Both the position numbers and the translations under genes were made by a program. A model generated the notes under the pieces. It ran no database searches, had not been told where the DNA came from, and saw only the letters and a program-made list of their open reading frames with translations. Below, one piece after another: positions 35,746 through 45,779 of a stretch of DNA of 64,000 nt (positions within the stretch are counted from its first letter, which is position 1; each line of letters opens with the position of its first letter). This DNA comes from Mycobacterium paragordonae (GTDB taxonomy: Bacteria > Actinomycetota > Actinomycetes > Mycobacteriales > Mycobacteriaceae): contig NZ_CP025546.1 of NCBI RefSeq assembly GCF_003614435.1, positions 1,240,001-1,304,000 on the forward strand, given 5' to 3'.

Positions 35746-36600
35746 TTAGAGCCCGAGCGCCCCGGCTAATTCGGTTAGCGCCGGGACCAGGTCTTCGCCG
35801 CGGGCGAGGACCTGCACCGGCACGTGGTCGGCACCGGCGTCGAGGTGCTCACGCAGCCGTGCGGCGATGGCGTCGGTGGTTCCGTAGGCGACCACGGAGT
35901 CGACCAGACGATCGCTGCCGGGTTTGGCCAAATCGTCGTCGCTGAAGCCCATCCGCTTCCAGTTGTTCAGGTAGTTGGCCAGGTTGAGGTACATGCCGAG
36001 GGCTTTCCGGCCTACCGCGCGGGCCTGCTCGGCGTCGGTGGTGAGCACTACCTTGTGTTCAGGCGCCAGAAAGGCCGACGGCCCGATCAGTTCGCGTGCG
36101 TGCGCGGTGTGTTGCGGGGTGGTCAGGTAGGGGTGCGCTCCCGCGCCGCGCTCTGCGGACAGCTTGAGCACCCGGGGGCCCAGCGCCGCCACCACCCGGC
36201 GGTTCGCCGGCACGCCGTAGTCGTCGAGTTGGTCGAGATACTCGGTGAGGGCGTCTATAGGCTTGCGGTATTCGGTGACCACCTCGCGATGCCCGACGCC
36301 GATACCAAGCAGGAAACGGCCGGGATAGGCCTTGTCGATCCGGTGAAACGACTCGGCGACCGGCTTGGCCGACGCGGTCCAGATGTTGACGATTCCGGTC
36401 GCCACCTGCAGCGTCGTCGTCGCCTCCAGGATCGGTTCCACCCAATCCAGTTCGGCGGGCGGCGAGCCACCCACCCAGACTGCGCCGTAACCCAGGGCTT
36501 CGATTTCCTTCGCTTGTTGGGGCGTGACGCCGCGTCCGAACGATCCGAACCGGCCCAGGTCAGGCTTGTTGTCGGGCTTGCTGTCAGCAGAAGCGGTCAT
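35746..36600 (-). CDS. LLM-class F420-dependent oxidoreductase (TIGR03620-type), copy 2
   Basis: A 284-residue paralogue of the downstream gene with ALGYGAVWVGGSPPAELDW, TGIVNIWTA and GAGAHPYLTTPQHT. The ATG at 36600 (MTASADSK) is chosen over the one 4 codons upstream. It begins 19 bp before its copy ends the pair layout, so both are probably co-transcribed with rmlB-rmlC. It is divergent from infA across 239 bp. The two copies differ at the N-terminus and in the loop after GVGH, which suggests different substrates (inference). Confidence 0.88.
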   Translation of the reverse strand: MTASADSKPDNKPDLGRFGSFGRGVTPQQAKEIEALGYGAVWVGGSPPAELDWVEPILEATTTLQVATGIVNIWTASAKPVAESFHRIDKAYPGRFLLGIGVGHREVVTEYRKPIDALTEYLDQLDDYGVPANRRVVAALGPRVLKLSAERGAGAHPYLTTPQHTAHARELIGPSAFLAPEHKVVLTTDAEQARAVGRKALGMYLNLANYLNNWKRMGFSDDDLAKPGSDRLVDSVVAYGTTDAIAARLREHLDAGADHVPVQVLARGEDLVPALTELAGALGL

Positions 36601-36839
36601 GATCGCTACCAACCGGTGGGGAACCGCAGGCTATTCCTGTTCGCGGCCGATCCGGGCGTTTTTGCGTGGAGCGTGGGGCTGCGGGTATCGTGGACCAACG
36701 GTGCGGCGTCCGTGCCGACTCTTGGCGTGCCCTGTCTGAATTTCCCTCGGGAATTTCCATTATCGGCTCACGTTTTGTAGTTCGGACGAATGCTGCGCAA
36801 ACCAGGTACGGACGAAAAGCAGAGGATCTACGAAAAGTA

Positions 36840-37061
36840 ATGGCCAAGAAGGACGGTGCCATCGAGGTCGAGGGTCGCGTGGTCGAACCCCTGCCCAATG
36901 CCATGTTTCGCATTGAGCTGGAGAACGGCCACAAGGTGCTCGCCCACATCAGCGGCAAGATGCGGCAGCACTACATCCGCATCCTGCCCGAGGACCGGGT
37001 GGTGGTGGAGTTGTCTCCATACGACCTTTCCCGGGGCCGCATTGTGTACCGCTACAAGTAA
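36840..37061 (+). CDS. infA: Translation initiation factor IF-1
   Basis: A 73-residue S1/OB-fold protein, [20 protein letters not shown], with [15 protein letters not shown]; identical in layout to other bacterial IF-1. It occupies the ribosomal A site during initiation. It is first in the infA-rpmJ-rpsM-rpsK-rpsD-rpoA-rplQ run. The 239 bp upstream are non-coding and hold two GAATTTCC copies (36738 and 36751); no promoter could be assigned with confidence. Confidence 0.97.
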
Positions 37062-37103
37062 CGAAACACCCGAAGACCAGAGAAGAACAGGACCGAGACT
37101 GCC

Positions 37104-37217
37104 GTGAAGGTGAACCCGAGCGTCAAGCCGATCTGTGACAAGTGCAGGGTGATCCGTCGGCATGGACGGGTCATGGTGATCTGCTCCGACCCGCGCCACA
37201 AGCAGCGGCAAGGCTGA
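37104..37217 (+). CDS. rpmJ: 50S ribosomal protein L36
   Basis: A 37-residue protein (GTG start, [20 protein letters not shown] and on). The zinc-binding C-x2-C ... C-x4-H pattern ([13 protein letters not shown]) is intact, so this is the zinc-containing form of L36. It lies 42 bp after infA, in the order conserved across bacteria. Confidence 0.96.
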
Positions 37218-37268
37218 CACGTCCGGCGACGATGCAGGCCGCGTAGCAGCCTGAGGAGGAGCCGGACA

Positions 37269-37295
37269 ATGACCCAAACCTGCACAAACAACTGA
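37269..37295 (+). CDS. Possible 8-residue leader peptide upstream of rpsM
   Basis: ATG-initiated frame encoding MTQTCTNN and then TGA. AGGAGG (37254-37259) lies 9 bases upstream, a better ribosome site than many real genes here have. The downstream hairpin at 37317 begins 22 bases after the stop. It may be a translated leader that couples ribosome movement to downstream folding, or chance. Too short to judge by coding statistics. Confidence 0.3.
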   Translation: MTQTCTNN

Positions 37296-37316
37296 ATGCT
37301 GACCTCCCAGCACCAC

Positions 37317-37335
37317 TGAGCGGATACGCCGCTCA
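37317..37335 (+). promoter_or_regulatory. Hairpin in the rpsM leader
   Basis: A perfect 7-bp stem, TGAGCGG and CCGCTCA, with loop ATACG. There is no following T-run, so it is more likely a regulatory or stabilising element than a terminator. Confidence 0.45.
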
Positions 37336-37431
37336 GACACGTCCGGACGGAGGCCGGGCCCCGCTCAAATCCTTCGGGAGGCGGGAACGGACTGGGAAAA
37401 GACCTCCGCTGAGAAAGAGGAAACGCCACCT

Positions 37432-37806
37432 ATGGCTCGACTAGTAGGCGTCGATCTGCCGCGCGATAAGCGCATGGAGATCGCGCTGACGTACATCTTC
37501 GGCATCGGCCGCACCCGCTCGAACGAGATTCTGGCGGCCACTGGCATCGACAAGGACCTGCGCACCAAGGACCTGACCGACGACCAGCTGACCCATCTGC
37601 GCGACTACATCGAAGCGAACCTGAAGGTCGAGGGTGACCTGCGCCGTGAGGTGCAGGCCGACATTCGTCGCAAGATCGAGATCGGCTGCTACCAGGGCCT
37701 GCGACACCGTCGCGGCCTGCCCGTGCGCGGCCAGCGGACCAAGACCAATGCGCGGACCCGTAAAGGCCCCAAGCGCACCATCGCAGGCAAGAAGAAGGCC
37801 AGGTAA
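37432..37806 (+). CDS. rpsM: 30S ribosomal protein S13
   Basis: A 124-residue S13: [19 protein letters not shown] at the start, and the [20 protein letters not shown] signature near the C-terminus. It contacts 16S rRNA in the head and the P-site tRNA. First gene of the alpha-operon block; 3 bp before rpsK. Confidence 0.97.
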   Translation: MARLVGVDLPRDKRMEIALTYIFGIGRTRSNEILAATGIDKDLRTKDLTDDQLTHLRDYIEANLKVEGDLRREVQADIRRKIEIGCYQGLRHRRGLPVRGQRTKTNARTRKGPKRTIAGKKKAR

Positions 37807-37809
37807 CCG

Positions 37810-38223
37810 ATGCCACCGAAGAAGGCAAGTGGGGGGCCCAAGAAGGGCCAGAAGACCCGCCGCAGGGAAAAGAAGAACGTTCCGCACGGCGCCGCCCACA
37901 TCAAGAGCACGTTCAACAACACGATCGTGACGATCACCGACCCCCAGGGCAATGTCATCGCCTGGGCGTCCTCGGGTCACGTCGGGTTCAAGGGCTCCCG
38001 CAAGTCCACCCCGTTCGCTGCTCAGCTGGCCGCGGAGAACGCCGCGCGCAAGGCGCAGGAGCACGGCGTGAAGAAGGTCGACGTCTTCGTGAAGGGCCCG
38101 GGCTCGGGCCGCGAGACCGCGATCCGGTCGCTGCAGGCCGCCGGCCTCGAGGTCGGCGCGATCTCCGACGTCACTCCGCAGCCGCACAACGGCGTTCGTC
38201 CGCCGAAGCGACGCAGGGTCTAG
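37810..38223 (+). CDS. rpsK: 30S ribosomal protein S11
   Basis: A 137-residue S11 with a basic N-terminus ([20 protein letters not shown]), [15 protein letters not shown] and the terminal [13 protein letters not shown]. It lines the mRNA exit region of the small-subunit platform. It is 3 bp downstream of rpsM and 23 bp upstream of rpsD. Confidence 0.97.
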   Translation: MPPKKASGGPKKGQKTRRREKKNVPHGAAHIKSTFNNTIVTITDPQGNVIAWASSGHVGFKGSRKSTPFAAQLAAENAARKAQEHGVKKVDVFVKGPGSGRETAIRSLQAAGLEVGAISDVTPQPHNGVRPPKRRRV

Positions 38224-38246
38224 AAGGGTCTAGGAGGAGAATAGAA

Positions 38247-38852
38247 ATGGCTCGTTACACCGGACCCGTCACTCGCAAGTCCCGCCGGCTGGGCACCGAC
38301 CTCGTCGGTGGCGACCAGTCCTACGAGAAGCGTCCCTACCCGCCCGGCCAGCACGGCCGTGCGCGGGTCAAGGAAAGCGAATACCGCCAGCAGCTGCAGG
38401 AGAAGCAGAAGGCACGCTTCACCTACGGGGTGATGGAGAAGCAGTTCCGTCGCTACTACGAAGAGGCCGTCCGCCACTCCGGCAAGACCGGTGAGGAATT
38501 GCTGCGCATCCTGGAAAGCCGGCTGGACAACGTCGTGTACCGCGCCGGCCTGGCGCGTACCCGCCGGATGGCCCGCCAGCTGGTCAGCCATGGTCACTTC
38601 TCGGTCAACGGCGTGCACGTCAACGTGCCCAGCTACCGGGTGTCGCAGTACGACATCATTGACGTCCGGGACACGTCGCTGAACACGGTGCCGTTCCAGA
38701 TCGCACGGGAGACCGCGGGCGACCGCCCGATCCCGAGCTGGCTGCAGGTGGTGGGGGAGCGGCAGCGCATCCTGATCCACCAGCTGCCCGAGCGCACCCA
38801 GATCGACGTCCCGCTCACCGAGCAGCTGATCGTCGAGTTCTACTCGAAGTAA
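38247..38852 (+). CDS. rpsD: 30S ribosomal protein S4
   Basis: A 201-residue S4 beginning MARYTGPVTRKSRRLGTDL, with the S4 RNA-binding domain at about residues 91-150 (ESRLDNVVYRAGLARTRRMA). It is a primary 16S rRNA binder. In other bacteria S4 represses its own operon, so the leader at 37218-37431 is a candidate target. It has no zinc-binding cysteines, i.e. the zinc-free form. Confidence 0.97.
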   Translation: MARYTGPVTRKSRRLGTDLVGGDQSYEKRPYPPGQHGRARVKESEYRQQLQEKQKARFTYGVMEKQFRRYYEEAVRHSGKTGEELLRILESRLDNVVYRAGLARTRRMARQLVSHGHFSVNGVHVNVPSYRVSQYDIIDVRDTSLNTVPFQIARETAGDRPIPSWLQVVGERQRILIHQLPERTQIDVPLTEQLIVEFYSK

Positions 38853-38903
38853 AGATGTCCTGCGCCGACCGGCGCGGGATGACACCTGAGCGGCATCAAA
38901 TAG

Positions 38904-39977
<1,074 letters not shown>

Positions 39978-40055
39978 CAGCTCTGACAAATCTGACAAGA
40001 GTCCGTCCCGGCCCTACCTGATACGGGGGTCGGCCCCACATAGGAGACAGTCGCA

Positions 40056-40670
40056 ATGCCCAAGCCCACCAAGGGTCCTCGCCTCGGCGGGTCGTCCTCG
40101 CACCAGAAGGCGATCCTGGCCAACCTGGCCACGTCGCTGTTCGAGCACGGCCGGATCAAGACCACCGAGCCCAAGGCGCGGGCATTGCGGCCGTACGCGG
40201 AGAAGCTGATCACCCACGCCAAGAAGGGCACGCTGCACAACCGGCGTGAGGTGCTCAAGAAGATCCGCGACAAGGACGTGGTGCACACCCTGTTCGCGGA
40301 GATCGGCCCGTTCTTCTCCGACCGCGACGGCGGCTACACCCGCATCATCAAGGTCGAGAACCGCAAGGGCGACAACGCCCCCATGGCCGTGATCGAGCTG
40401 GTGCGGGAGAAGACGGTGACGTCTGAGGCCGACCGGGCGCGGCGGGTCGGCGCCTCCAAGAAGGCCGCGCCGGTGGCTGCTGCGGCGGCGCCGCAGGCCG
40501 CGGTGGAGCCGGAAGAGGCCGTCGGTCCGACTGCCGAGGAGGCCGCCGAGGCTACCGAGGAGTCCACCGAGGTTGCCGAGACCGAGGCTGCCGAGACCGA
40601 GTCCGCCGCTGAGGCCGAGTCGGCTGCCGAGGCCACTGAGACCGAGGCTGACGAGGCTCCCGAGAATTAA
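40056..40670 (+). CDS. rplQ: 50S ribosomal protein L17 with long acidic tail
   Basis: A 204-residue L17. Residues 1-125 or so are the conserved core ([38 protein letters not shown]). The last 70 residues are an Ala/Glu/Thr-rich acidic tail ([20 protein letters not shown] and similar), longer than I remember for M. tuberculosis. The DNA of the tail is read in another frame as the probable N-terminus of truA. Confidence 0.95.
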   Translation: MPKPTKGPRLGGSSSHQKAILANLATSLFEHGRIKTTEPKARALRPYAEKLITHAKKGTLHNRREVLKKIRDKDVVHTLFAEIGPFFSDRDGGYTRIIKVENRKGDNAPMAVIELVREKTVTSEADRARRVGASKKAAPVAAAAAPQAAVEPEEAVGPTAEEAAEATEESTEVAETEAAETESAAEAESAAEATETEADEAPEN

Positions 40671-41511
40671 TGAGGTCGTCCGTCTGCGGCTCGATATCGC
40701 CTACGACGGAACCGATTTCGCGGGCTGGGCGGCGCAATCCGAACAGCGCACGGTCGCCGGCGTCCTCGATGAGGCGCTGACGACCGTGTTCCGCGCGCCG
40801 GTTCGGCTGCGCGCTGCCGGACGCACCGACGCCGGGGTGCACGCCACCGCGCAGGTCGCCCATACCGATATCCCCGCCGAGGCCCTGCCGAACGCCTACT
40901 CGCGATCGGACCGCCCCGGCGATCCCGGGTTCGGTTCGCTGGTGCGGCGCCTCGGCAGGTTCCTGCCGGCCGACGTCCGGGTCACCGAGATCACCAGAGC
41001 GCCAGCAGGTTTCGATGCGCGGTTCTCGGCATTGCGACGGCACTACGTTTATCGGCTGTCGACGGCCCCCTACGGTGTGGTGCCGCAGCAGGCGCGGTTC
41101 GTCACCGCCTGGCCGCGCGCGCTGGACCTCGATGCCATGACCAGCGCGTCGCGAGAATTGTTGGGCCTGCACGACTTTGCCGCGTTCTGCCGTCATCGCG
41201 AAGGTGCCACCACGATTCGGGAGCTGCAAAGGCTGGACTGGACGCGCGACGGGGATCTCATCACCGCGCACGTGAGCGCCGATGCCTTCTGCTGGTCCAT
41301 GGTGCGCTCGTTGGTAGGTGCCCTGCTGGCCGTCGGCGAGCATCGCCGAGACCCGCGGTGGTGTCGTGAACTGCTCAGTGCGACAAGCCGATCCAGCGAT
41401 TTCGCGGCCGCCCCGCCGCAGGGCCTGACCCTGGTCGGCGTGGACTATCCGCCGGATGACCAACTGGCCGCGCGGAATCTGATCACCCGCGACATCCGCT
41501 CGCCCCGTTAG
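40573..41511 (+). CDS. truA: tRNA pseudouridine(38-40) synthase
   Basis: TruA makes pseudouridine at tRNA positions 38-40. The core starts [19 protein letters not shown]; the catalytic Asp is in [11 protein letters not shown]. The start is uncertain. There is no ATG or GTG near the core in frame; the TTG at 40573 lies inside rplQ and gives 312 residues with a Pro/Arg-rich leader. The residues just before the core, LPRINEVV, resemble those in M. tuberculosis TruA (PPRISGVV as I recall), which supports an upstream in-frame start. The ATG at 40670 in TAATG is out of frame. Confidence 0.88.
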   Translation: MPRPRLPRPSPPLRPSRLPRPLRPRLTRLPRINEVVRLRLDIAYDGTDFAGWAAQSEQRTVAGVLDEALTTVFRAPVRLRAAGRTDAGVHATAQVAHTDIPAEALPNAYSRSDRPGDPGFGSLVRRLGRFLPADVRVTEITRAPAGFDARFSALRRHYVYRLSTAPYGVVPQQARFVTAWPRALDLDAMTSASRELLGLHDFAAFCRHREGATTIRELQRLDWTRDGDLITAHVSADAFCWSMVRSLVGALLAVGEHRRDPRWCRELLSATSRSSDFAAAPPQGLTLVGVDYPPDDQLAARNLITRDIRSPR

Positions 41512-42146
41512 AGTTTGCCGGCGGCGAAGTTGGCGGCCTCATTGGTCAGGCCGGGGACGTAGCCCAGGTGCGCCTTCCACACGTTGCCGTCGGAGCAGAT
41601 TGGGTCGCCCTCATTGCACAGGTTGAGGATCTTGCCGCCGAACTGCGGGCTCAGCGCGGTCAACAAGTTGCCGGCCCGCCCGGAGGGATTGCCGAACAGC
41701 GTCACCGCCGAGACATGATCGGCCGCCTCCGGCGGCAACGGCTGGGTGAAACCGAGGCCGGGCAGCGGTGCGGCGGTGACGATGTCGATGACCGCGGCGC
41801 CCTGGGAATAGCCGCCCAGCACCAGCCTGGTGTCGGGGCAGCCGTTCGCCATCTGCTGCACGTGGTCGCTGGCGTCGTTGGCGCCGTCGGTGGCGGCCAG
41901 GAAGTCCTTGCTGGCCGGATAGTTCACACCATAGGCACCGATGTTGCGGCCGGTCTGCCGGCGCAGTGACCCGACCAGAGCATTGCCCACCCTGCCCAGG
42001 CCGGGCGGCTCACCGGTTCCCCGGGCGAAGATCACCTCGACATCCGGGCAGGCTGCTTTCGCCGGCGGTGCCAACGGAGGGGCGACCAACAAAGCGGCCG
42101 CCGCAAGTGCGGCGGCCGCCAACCGAGCCAGGGGGGCGCATCTCAT
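41508..42146 (-). CDS. Secreted cutinase-like esterase (shorter copy)
   Basis: A 212-residue exported serine esterase of the cutinase (Culp) family. Signal peptide [20 protein letters not shown], with cleavage after PPAKA. The catalytic Ser is in GGYSQGAAV, the Asp in CNEGDPIC and the His in AHLGYV. Substrates in the family are lipid esters and cutin-like polyesters. The frame opens upstream, but the ATG at 42146 is right before the signal peptide. Its stop overlaps the truA stop. Equivalent by position to the paired cutinase genes Rv3451-Rv3452. Confidence 0.92.
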   Translation of the reverse strand: MRCAPLARLAAAALAAAALLVAPPLAPPAKAACPDVEVIFARGTGEPPGLGRVGNALVGSLRRQTGRNIGAYGVNYPASKDFLAATDGANDASDHVQQMANGCPDTRLVLGGYSQGAAVIDIVTAAPLPGLGFTQPLPPEAADHVSAVTLFGNPSGRAGNLLTALSPQFGGKILNLCNEGDPICSDGNVWKAHLGYVPGLTNEAANFAAGKL

Positions 42147-42177
42147 GGCGCCAATGTTAGGGGTTATTGACGGTGTG

Positions 42178-43017
42178 TCATTGCACCTGAACGACGGGCT
42201 GCTGCACCGGAGTGCTGGGAGTGGCAGGCACCTGCGGGGCCAGGACGGGGTTCTGCGGCGCCAGCGCGGGGTTCTGCGGCACGGCACCCGGTATCTGAGG
42301 AACCAGAGGCGAGGGCAGCTGGCCGGGCATGTGCGGAGTGCCGTTCATGATCTTCGGCGCGGCGAAAGCGGCGCCCTGAGTGGTGTAGAAGGGCACGTAG
42401 CCTTCGGTGTGCCCGCTCCACTCGTTGCCGGAGCCGGCGTGGCAGATCGGGTCCTGCGGATTGCAGTAGTCGACGGCTTTGGAGCCCAGCAGGGTGCTCT
42501 TGGTGGGCAGCGATCCGCCCGCCCGGTCGGCGATGTCACCGAAGGTGACCACAGCGGCGACGTTGCCGACGTATTCGGGCGGCAGGGAACTGCCCCAACT
42601 GATGCCGCCGATCGGGACGCCGGCCACGATATCCATCACCGACGCGCCCTGCGAGTAACCGCCCAGCACGATCTTGGTGTTCGGGCAGGCGGAAACCGTC
42701 GACTTCACGTGGGAAATCACGTCATTGGCTCCGTCGCCGCCGTGCAGCTGCAGCTTGCTCGCCGCGTAGTTCACGCCGTAGGCGCGGATGTTGAGGCCAC
42801 CCGATTGCTGACGCAGCGAGTCGACGAACGCGTCGCCTACCCGGCCCAAGCCCGGTGCCTCGTTGGTTCCGCGAGCGAACACCACCTCGGCATCCGGGCA
42901 GTCATCGGCCCACGCGGACGGGGCAGTGGCGAGCGGGCTGACCGGCAGGACAGCGGCGGACAGGGCTGCGAGGCCCACACCGGCCCGACCGGCGAGGCGC
43001 ATGAAGTGCTGAAACAC
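42178..43017 (-). CDS. Secreted cutinase-like esterase with Pro-rich C-terminal tail
   Basis: A 279-residue paralogue. Signal peptide ([20 protein letters not shown] segment, cleavage near SAWA), Ser in GGYSQGASV, Asp in CNPQDPIC, His in [10 protein letters not shown] 50-residue Pro/Gln/Ala-rich tail ([20 protein letters not shown]) extends beyond the fold and may tether it to the cell wall. It lies upstream of the shorter copy in the same direction and is divergent from eccB4 across 119 bp that contain a TTATCCACA site. Confidence 0.92.
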   Translation of the reverse strand: MFQHFMRLAGRAGVGLAALSAAVLPVSPLATAPSAWADDCPDAEVVFARGTNEAPGLGRVGDAFVDSLRQQSGGLNIRAYGVNYAASKLQLHGGDGANDVISHVKSTVSACPNTKIVLGGYSQGASVMDIVAGVPIGGISWGSSLPPEYVGNVAAVVTFGDIADRAGGSLPTKSTLLGSKAVDYCNPQDPICHAGSGNEWSGHTEGYVPFYTTQGAAFAAPKIMNGTPHMPGQLPSPLVPQIPGAVPQNPALAPQNPVLAPQVPATPSTPVQQPVVQVQ

Positions 43018-43061
43018 GCCGAAATTTTACCCGCGGCGGGGCGGAGCAAAACCTCCACGGT

Positions 43062-43070
43062 TGTGGATAA
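43062..43070 (-). promoter_or_regulatory. TTATCCACA 9-mer (DnaA-box-like) between cutinase and eccB4
   Basis: TGTGGATAA on the plus strand, i.e. a perfect TTATCCACA on the minus strand. An identical 9-mer in the opposite orientation lies in the other divergent ESX-4 intergenic region (47139). It fits the classic DnaA-box consensus; the function here is unknown. Confidence 0.45.
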
Positions 43071-43136
43071 CGGGTGAGAAGTACCCGCTGAGCGGCCTAT
43101 CGTCACGGGTGGATCGGGTGAAGACATGGGAGAAAT

Positions 43137-44507
43137 GTGCCTCTGCGGGCGGCGACCTGGCTGCATGTGAGCGGTTACCGCTACCAGCTCCGGCGCATGG
43201 AGAATGCGTTGCTGGACGCGCAGACCGACTCACCCGGCAGGCTGTGGCGGGGTTCGCTGACGGCGGGCTGTGTCGTGACGGTCGTCGCCTTGGCGGGTTG
43301 CTTGTTTCTGAGCCGGCTGTGGCCCCAGCCAAGTCTGGGCGATGCCCGGATCGCCATGGGGCAGACATCCGGGGCGCTGTACGTGAAGGTCGGTGATGCC
43401 TGGCATCCGGTGCTCAACCTGGCGTCGGCGCGGTTGATCGCGGCCACCGCTGCCAATCCGCGGCAAGTGCCAGAGTCTGTGCTGGCCCGAACGAAACACG
43501 GTCCGCTGGTGGGTATTCCGGGCGCTCCGGAATTGATCGCCCCGCCGCTGCCGGCGCGGGAATCGTACTGGACGGTGTGTGACTCCGATGGCGGCGCGGG
43601 TACGACGGTCCTGCTGGGGGCGGATCTGCCGGTCGGCCGCGTCGGGGCGGGGCAGGCGCTGCTGGTGGCCGCCGGCACCGGGGCGCCAGCGTACCTGTTG
43701 TACCGCGGCCGGCGCGCGATGGTGGACCTTGCCGAGCGCGCCGTCGTGCGAGCACTGAGGTTGCAGGGCCGGACACCGCACGTGGTCTCGCAGACTTTGC
43801 TGAACGCGGTTCCGGAGGCGCCGCCCATCGCGGTGCCCCGCGTCCGGGGTGCGGGTACCCCGGCAGGAGCGTGGCTGCCCGGACTACGGGTTGGCGATGT
43901 GCTGCGAATCACAGGGGCTGCGGGCGAAGAGTTCTACGTCGTGCTCAGCGCCGGAGTCCAGCGAATCAGCCAGGTCGTCGCGGACCTGCTCCGGTTCTCC
44001 GGTTCGAGCGACGTCACCACCGTCGCCCCGGGCCTGCTGCGTACCGCACCCAATGTCGACGCATTGCCGGTCGCCGGGATCCCCGAGCAGGTGCCGTCGG
44101 ACGCCGGGGGTTCGACGTGGTGTGCGGAGTGGACTCCCGCTGCGGCGGGTCAGCCCGATATCGCGTTCCTGGCCTTCCCGGCTGCGCCGGCCGTGGCACT
44201 GGTGCGACTGGCGCAAGCCGACGGTCCCGGACCCGCGGTGGACGCCTTCTCCATCGCTGCGGGCCGCAGCGCGTACGTGGCAACGCAGAGCCGGGTCGGG
44301 GACAGGACGCGGGTGGACACCCGCTATCTGGTGACCGACACCGGGGCTCGGTTCGCGGTCCACGACGAGGAAGCGGCCCGTCTTCTCGGACTGCCGGCGA
44401 TGCCGGCGCCGGCGCCGTGGCCGGTGCTGGCGACATTGCCGTGCGGACCGGAATTGAGCCGGGACAAGGCGTCAGTCGCGCGCGACACGGTCCCGCCGGG
44501 ACCCTGA
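43137..44507 (+). CDS. eccB4: ESX-4 secretion core component EccB4
   Basis: A 456-residue EccB. A short cytoplasmic N-terminus with the family signature TWLHVSGYRYQLRRMENALL is followed by one membrane helix (about residues 41-60) and a large periplasmic domain with MGQTSGALYVKVGDAWHPVLN. EccB joins EccC and EccD in the inner-membrane type VII pore. The GTG at 43137 is used, which keeps the conserved N-terminus. It overlaps the convergent mycP4 by 36 bp. Confidence 0.94.
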   Translation: MPLRAATWLHVSGYRYQLRRMENALLDAQTDSPGRLWRGSLTAGCVVTVVALAGCLFLSRLWPQPSLGDARIAMGQTSGALYVKVGDAWHPVLNLASARLIAATAANPRQVPESVLARTKHGPLVGIPGAPELIAPPLPARESYWTVCDSDGGAGTTVLLGADLPVGRVGAGQALLVAAGTGAPAYLLYRGRRAMVDLAERAVVRALRLQGRTPHVVSQTLLNAVPEAPPIAVPRVRGAGTPAGAWLPGLRVGDVLRITGAAGEEFYVVLSAGVQRISQVVADLLRFSGSSDVTTVAPGLLRTAPNVDALPVAGIPEQVPSDAGGSTWCAEWTPAAAGQPDIAFLAFPAAPAVALVRLAQADGPGPAVDAFSIAAGRSAYVATQSRVGDRTRVDTRYLVTDTGARFAVHDEEAARLLGLPAMPAPAPWPVLATLPCGPELSRDKASVARDTVPPGP

Positions 44508-45779
44508 CCGCCGAGTCGTCGCCAGCGCTCCCGCGAGGAGCATCAGGCAGATCGCGGCGCCCACGAGCATGCGGGGCCGATTTTCCCGGGGAGTAACTGC
44601 TGCGGGCGTGGGCACATCGAGTGGCTTGGGCGCGGGTGCGGCGTTGGGCGGGCTTTCGATGCAGACGGCAGCGAGGGCGTCGATGGTGCCGTTGCCGACG
44701 AACGGGTCCCATCCGGCGGCGGGATGGTGCGCGGTGGCCTCGATGCGCTGCATCACCTGGCGGGCGGTCAACTCCGGGAACCGCGCCCGGATCAGCGCGG
44801 CCAGCCCGCTGACCGCCGGCGCCGCGTAGCTGGTGCCCGAGATGGGCGATCGTCCGTCGACCCGGTTCACCAGGCCGTCACCGGCCGGGTTGAGCGAGGT
44901 CACACCCTCACCCGTAGCGGCGACGTCCACCCACGGCCCGGCCAGCGTGAACGATGACGGAATGCCCTGGGGATCAACCGAACCGACCGTCAGCACGTAG
45001 TCGTCGTACCAGGCCGGGCTGACCACCACCGCGACGGTGTCGCGAGTGACCCCCGCGGGCTGGGACGGGCAATGCGCTCCACTGTTACCGGCTGCCGCCA
45101 CCACGACGGCGTTCTTGACGTCGACCGCGTATGCCAGTGCGGCACCCAGTGACCGGTCGTCGGGTGCCTCGGCGACCGGCGTGCAGGCGACCGACGAAAT
45201 GTTGATGACGGTGGCGCCGAGATCGGCGGCGGTGCGCACGGCCCTGGCCAACGTCTCGACGTCACCGACGCCCTCACCGGAGCGGTTGTCGGCCGGTCCG
45301 AACTTAACGCTGGACTGGCGGATGCTGATCAATGTGACGTCGGGGGCGATTCCGCTGAAGGTGGGATCTGTTGTAGCGCCGATGATCCCGGCAATCAGAG
45401 TGCCGTGGGCGTCGCAGTCCTGGGTGCCGTCGCCGGTGGAGACATAATCACCGCCGGCGACCACCTCCTTCAGTCGGGGGTGCCGGTGGACGCCGGTGTC
45501 GATGACGGCAACCCGCTGCCCCGAGCCGCGGGTGAGTTGCCAGATCTGCGGCAGGTCGAAGCCCGCAAGCTGAGCCGGGGCATCGGAGTTGTCCGGTTCC
45601 GCCGTCGCCACCGCACACGTCTCCCGCTGTACGGTGCGTTGCACGGGTGACGGCAACGCCGGCGGGGGCAGCCACTTTTCGTCGACCGCGGGAGGCGTGA
45701 CCGCCCGCGCCGGCGGTATCGCACATTGGGACACCAGCACCGCGGCAAGCAATGGGCCCACCACCCGGACCGTGCTCAT
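44472..45779 (-). CDS. mycP4: Mycosin-4 subtilisin-like protease (ESX-4)
   Basis: A 435-residue membrane-anchored serine protease. Signal peptide MSTVRVVGPLLAAVLVSQCA; catalytic Asp in VAVIDTGV, His in CDAHGTLIAG, Ser in ISGTSYAAPAVSG; C-terminal membrane helix MLVGAAICLMLLAGAL with a basic cytoplasmic end. Mycosins stabilise and complete the type VII complex. The ATG at 45779 overlaps the eccD4 stop by 4 bp, so it is the second gene of eccD4-mycP4. Confidence 0.94.
   Translation of the reverse strand: MSTVRVVGPLLAAVLVSQCAIPPARAVTPPAVDEKWLPPPALPSPVQRTVQRETCAVATAEPDNSDAPAQLAGFDLPQIWQLTRGSGQRVAVIDTGVHRHPRLKEVVAGGDYVSTGDGTQDCDAHGTLIAGIIGATTDPTFSGIAPDVTLISIRQSSVKFGPADNRSGEGVGDVETLARAVRTAADLGATVINISSVACTPVAEAPDDRSLGAALAYAVDVKNAVVVAAAGNSGAHCPSQPAGVTRDTVAVVVSPAWYDDYVLTVGSVDPQGIPSSFTLAGPWVDVAATGEGVTSLNPAGDGLVNRVDGRSPISGTSYAAPAVSGLAALIRARFPELTARQVMQRIEATAHHPAAGWDPFVGNGTIDALAAVCIESPPNAAPAPKPLDVPTPAAVTPRENRPRMLVGAAICLMLLAGALATTRRSGSRRDRVARD

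Larger units (their letters stand above)
37218..37431 (+). other. Structured leader of the rpsM-rpsK-rpsD-rpoA-rplQ operon
   Basis: 214 non-coding bases between rpmJ and rpsM. The leader contains GTCCGGC (37220) that can pair with GCCGGAC (37261), a tight hairpin at 37317-37335, and an 8-codon reading frame with its own AGGAGG at 37269. Alpha-operon leaders in other bacteria carry an S4-binding regulatory structure; whether this is one is untested. rpsM has GAAAGAGGA as ribosome site. Confidence 0.5.
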
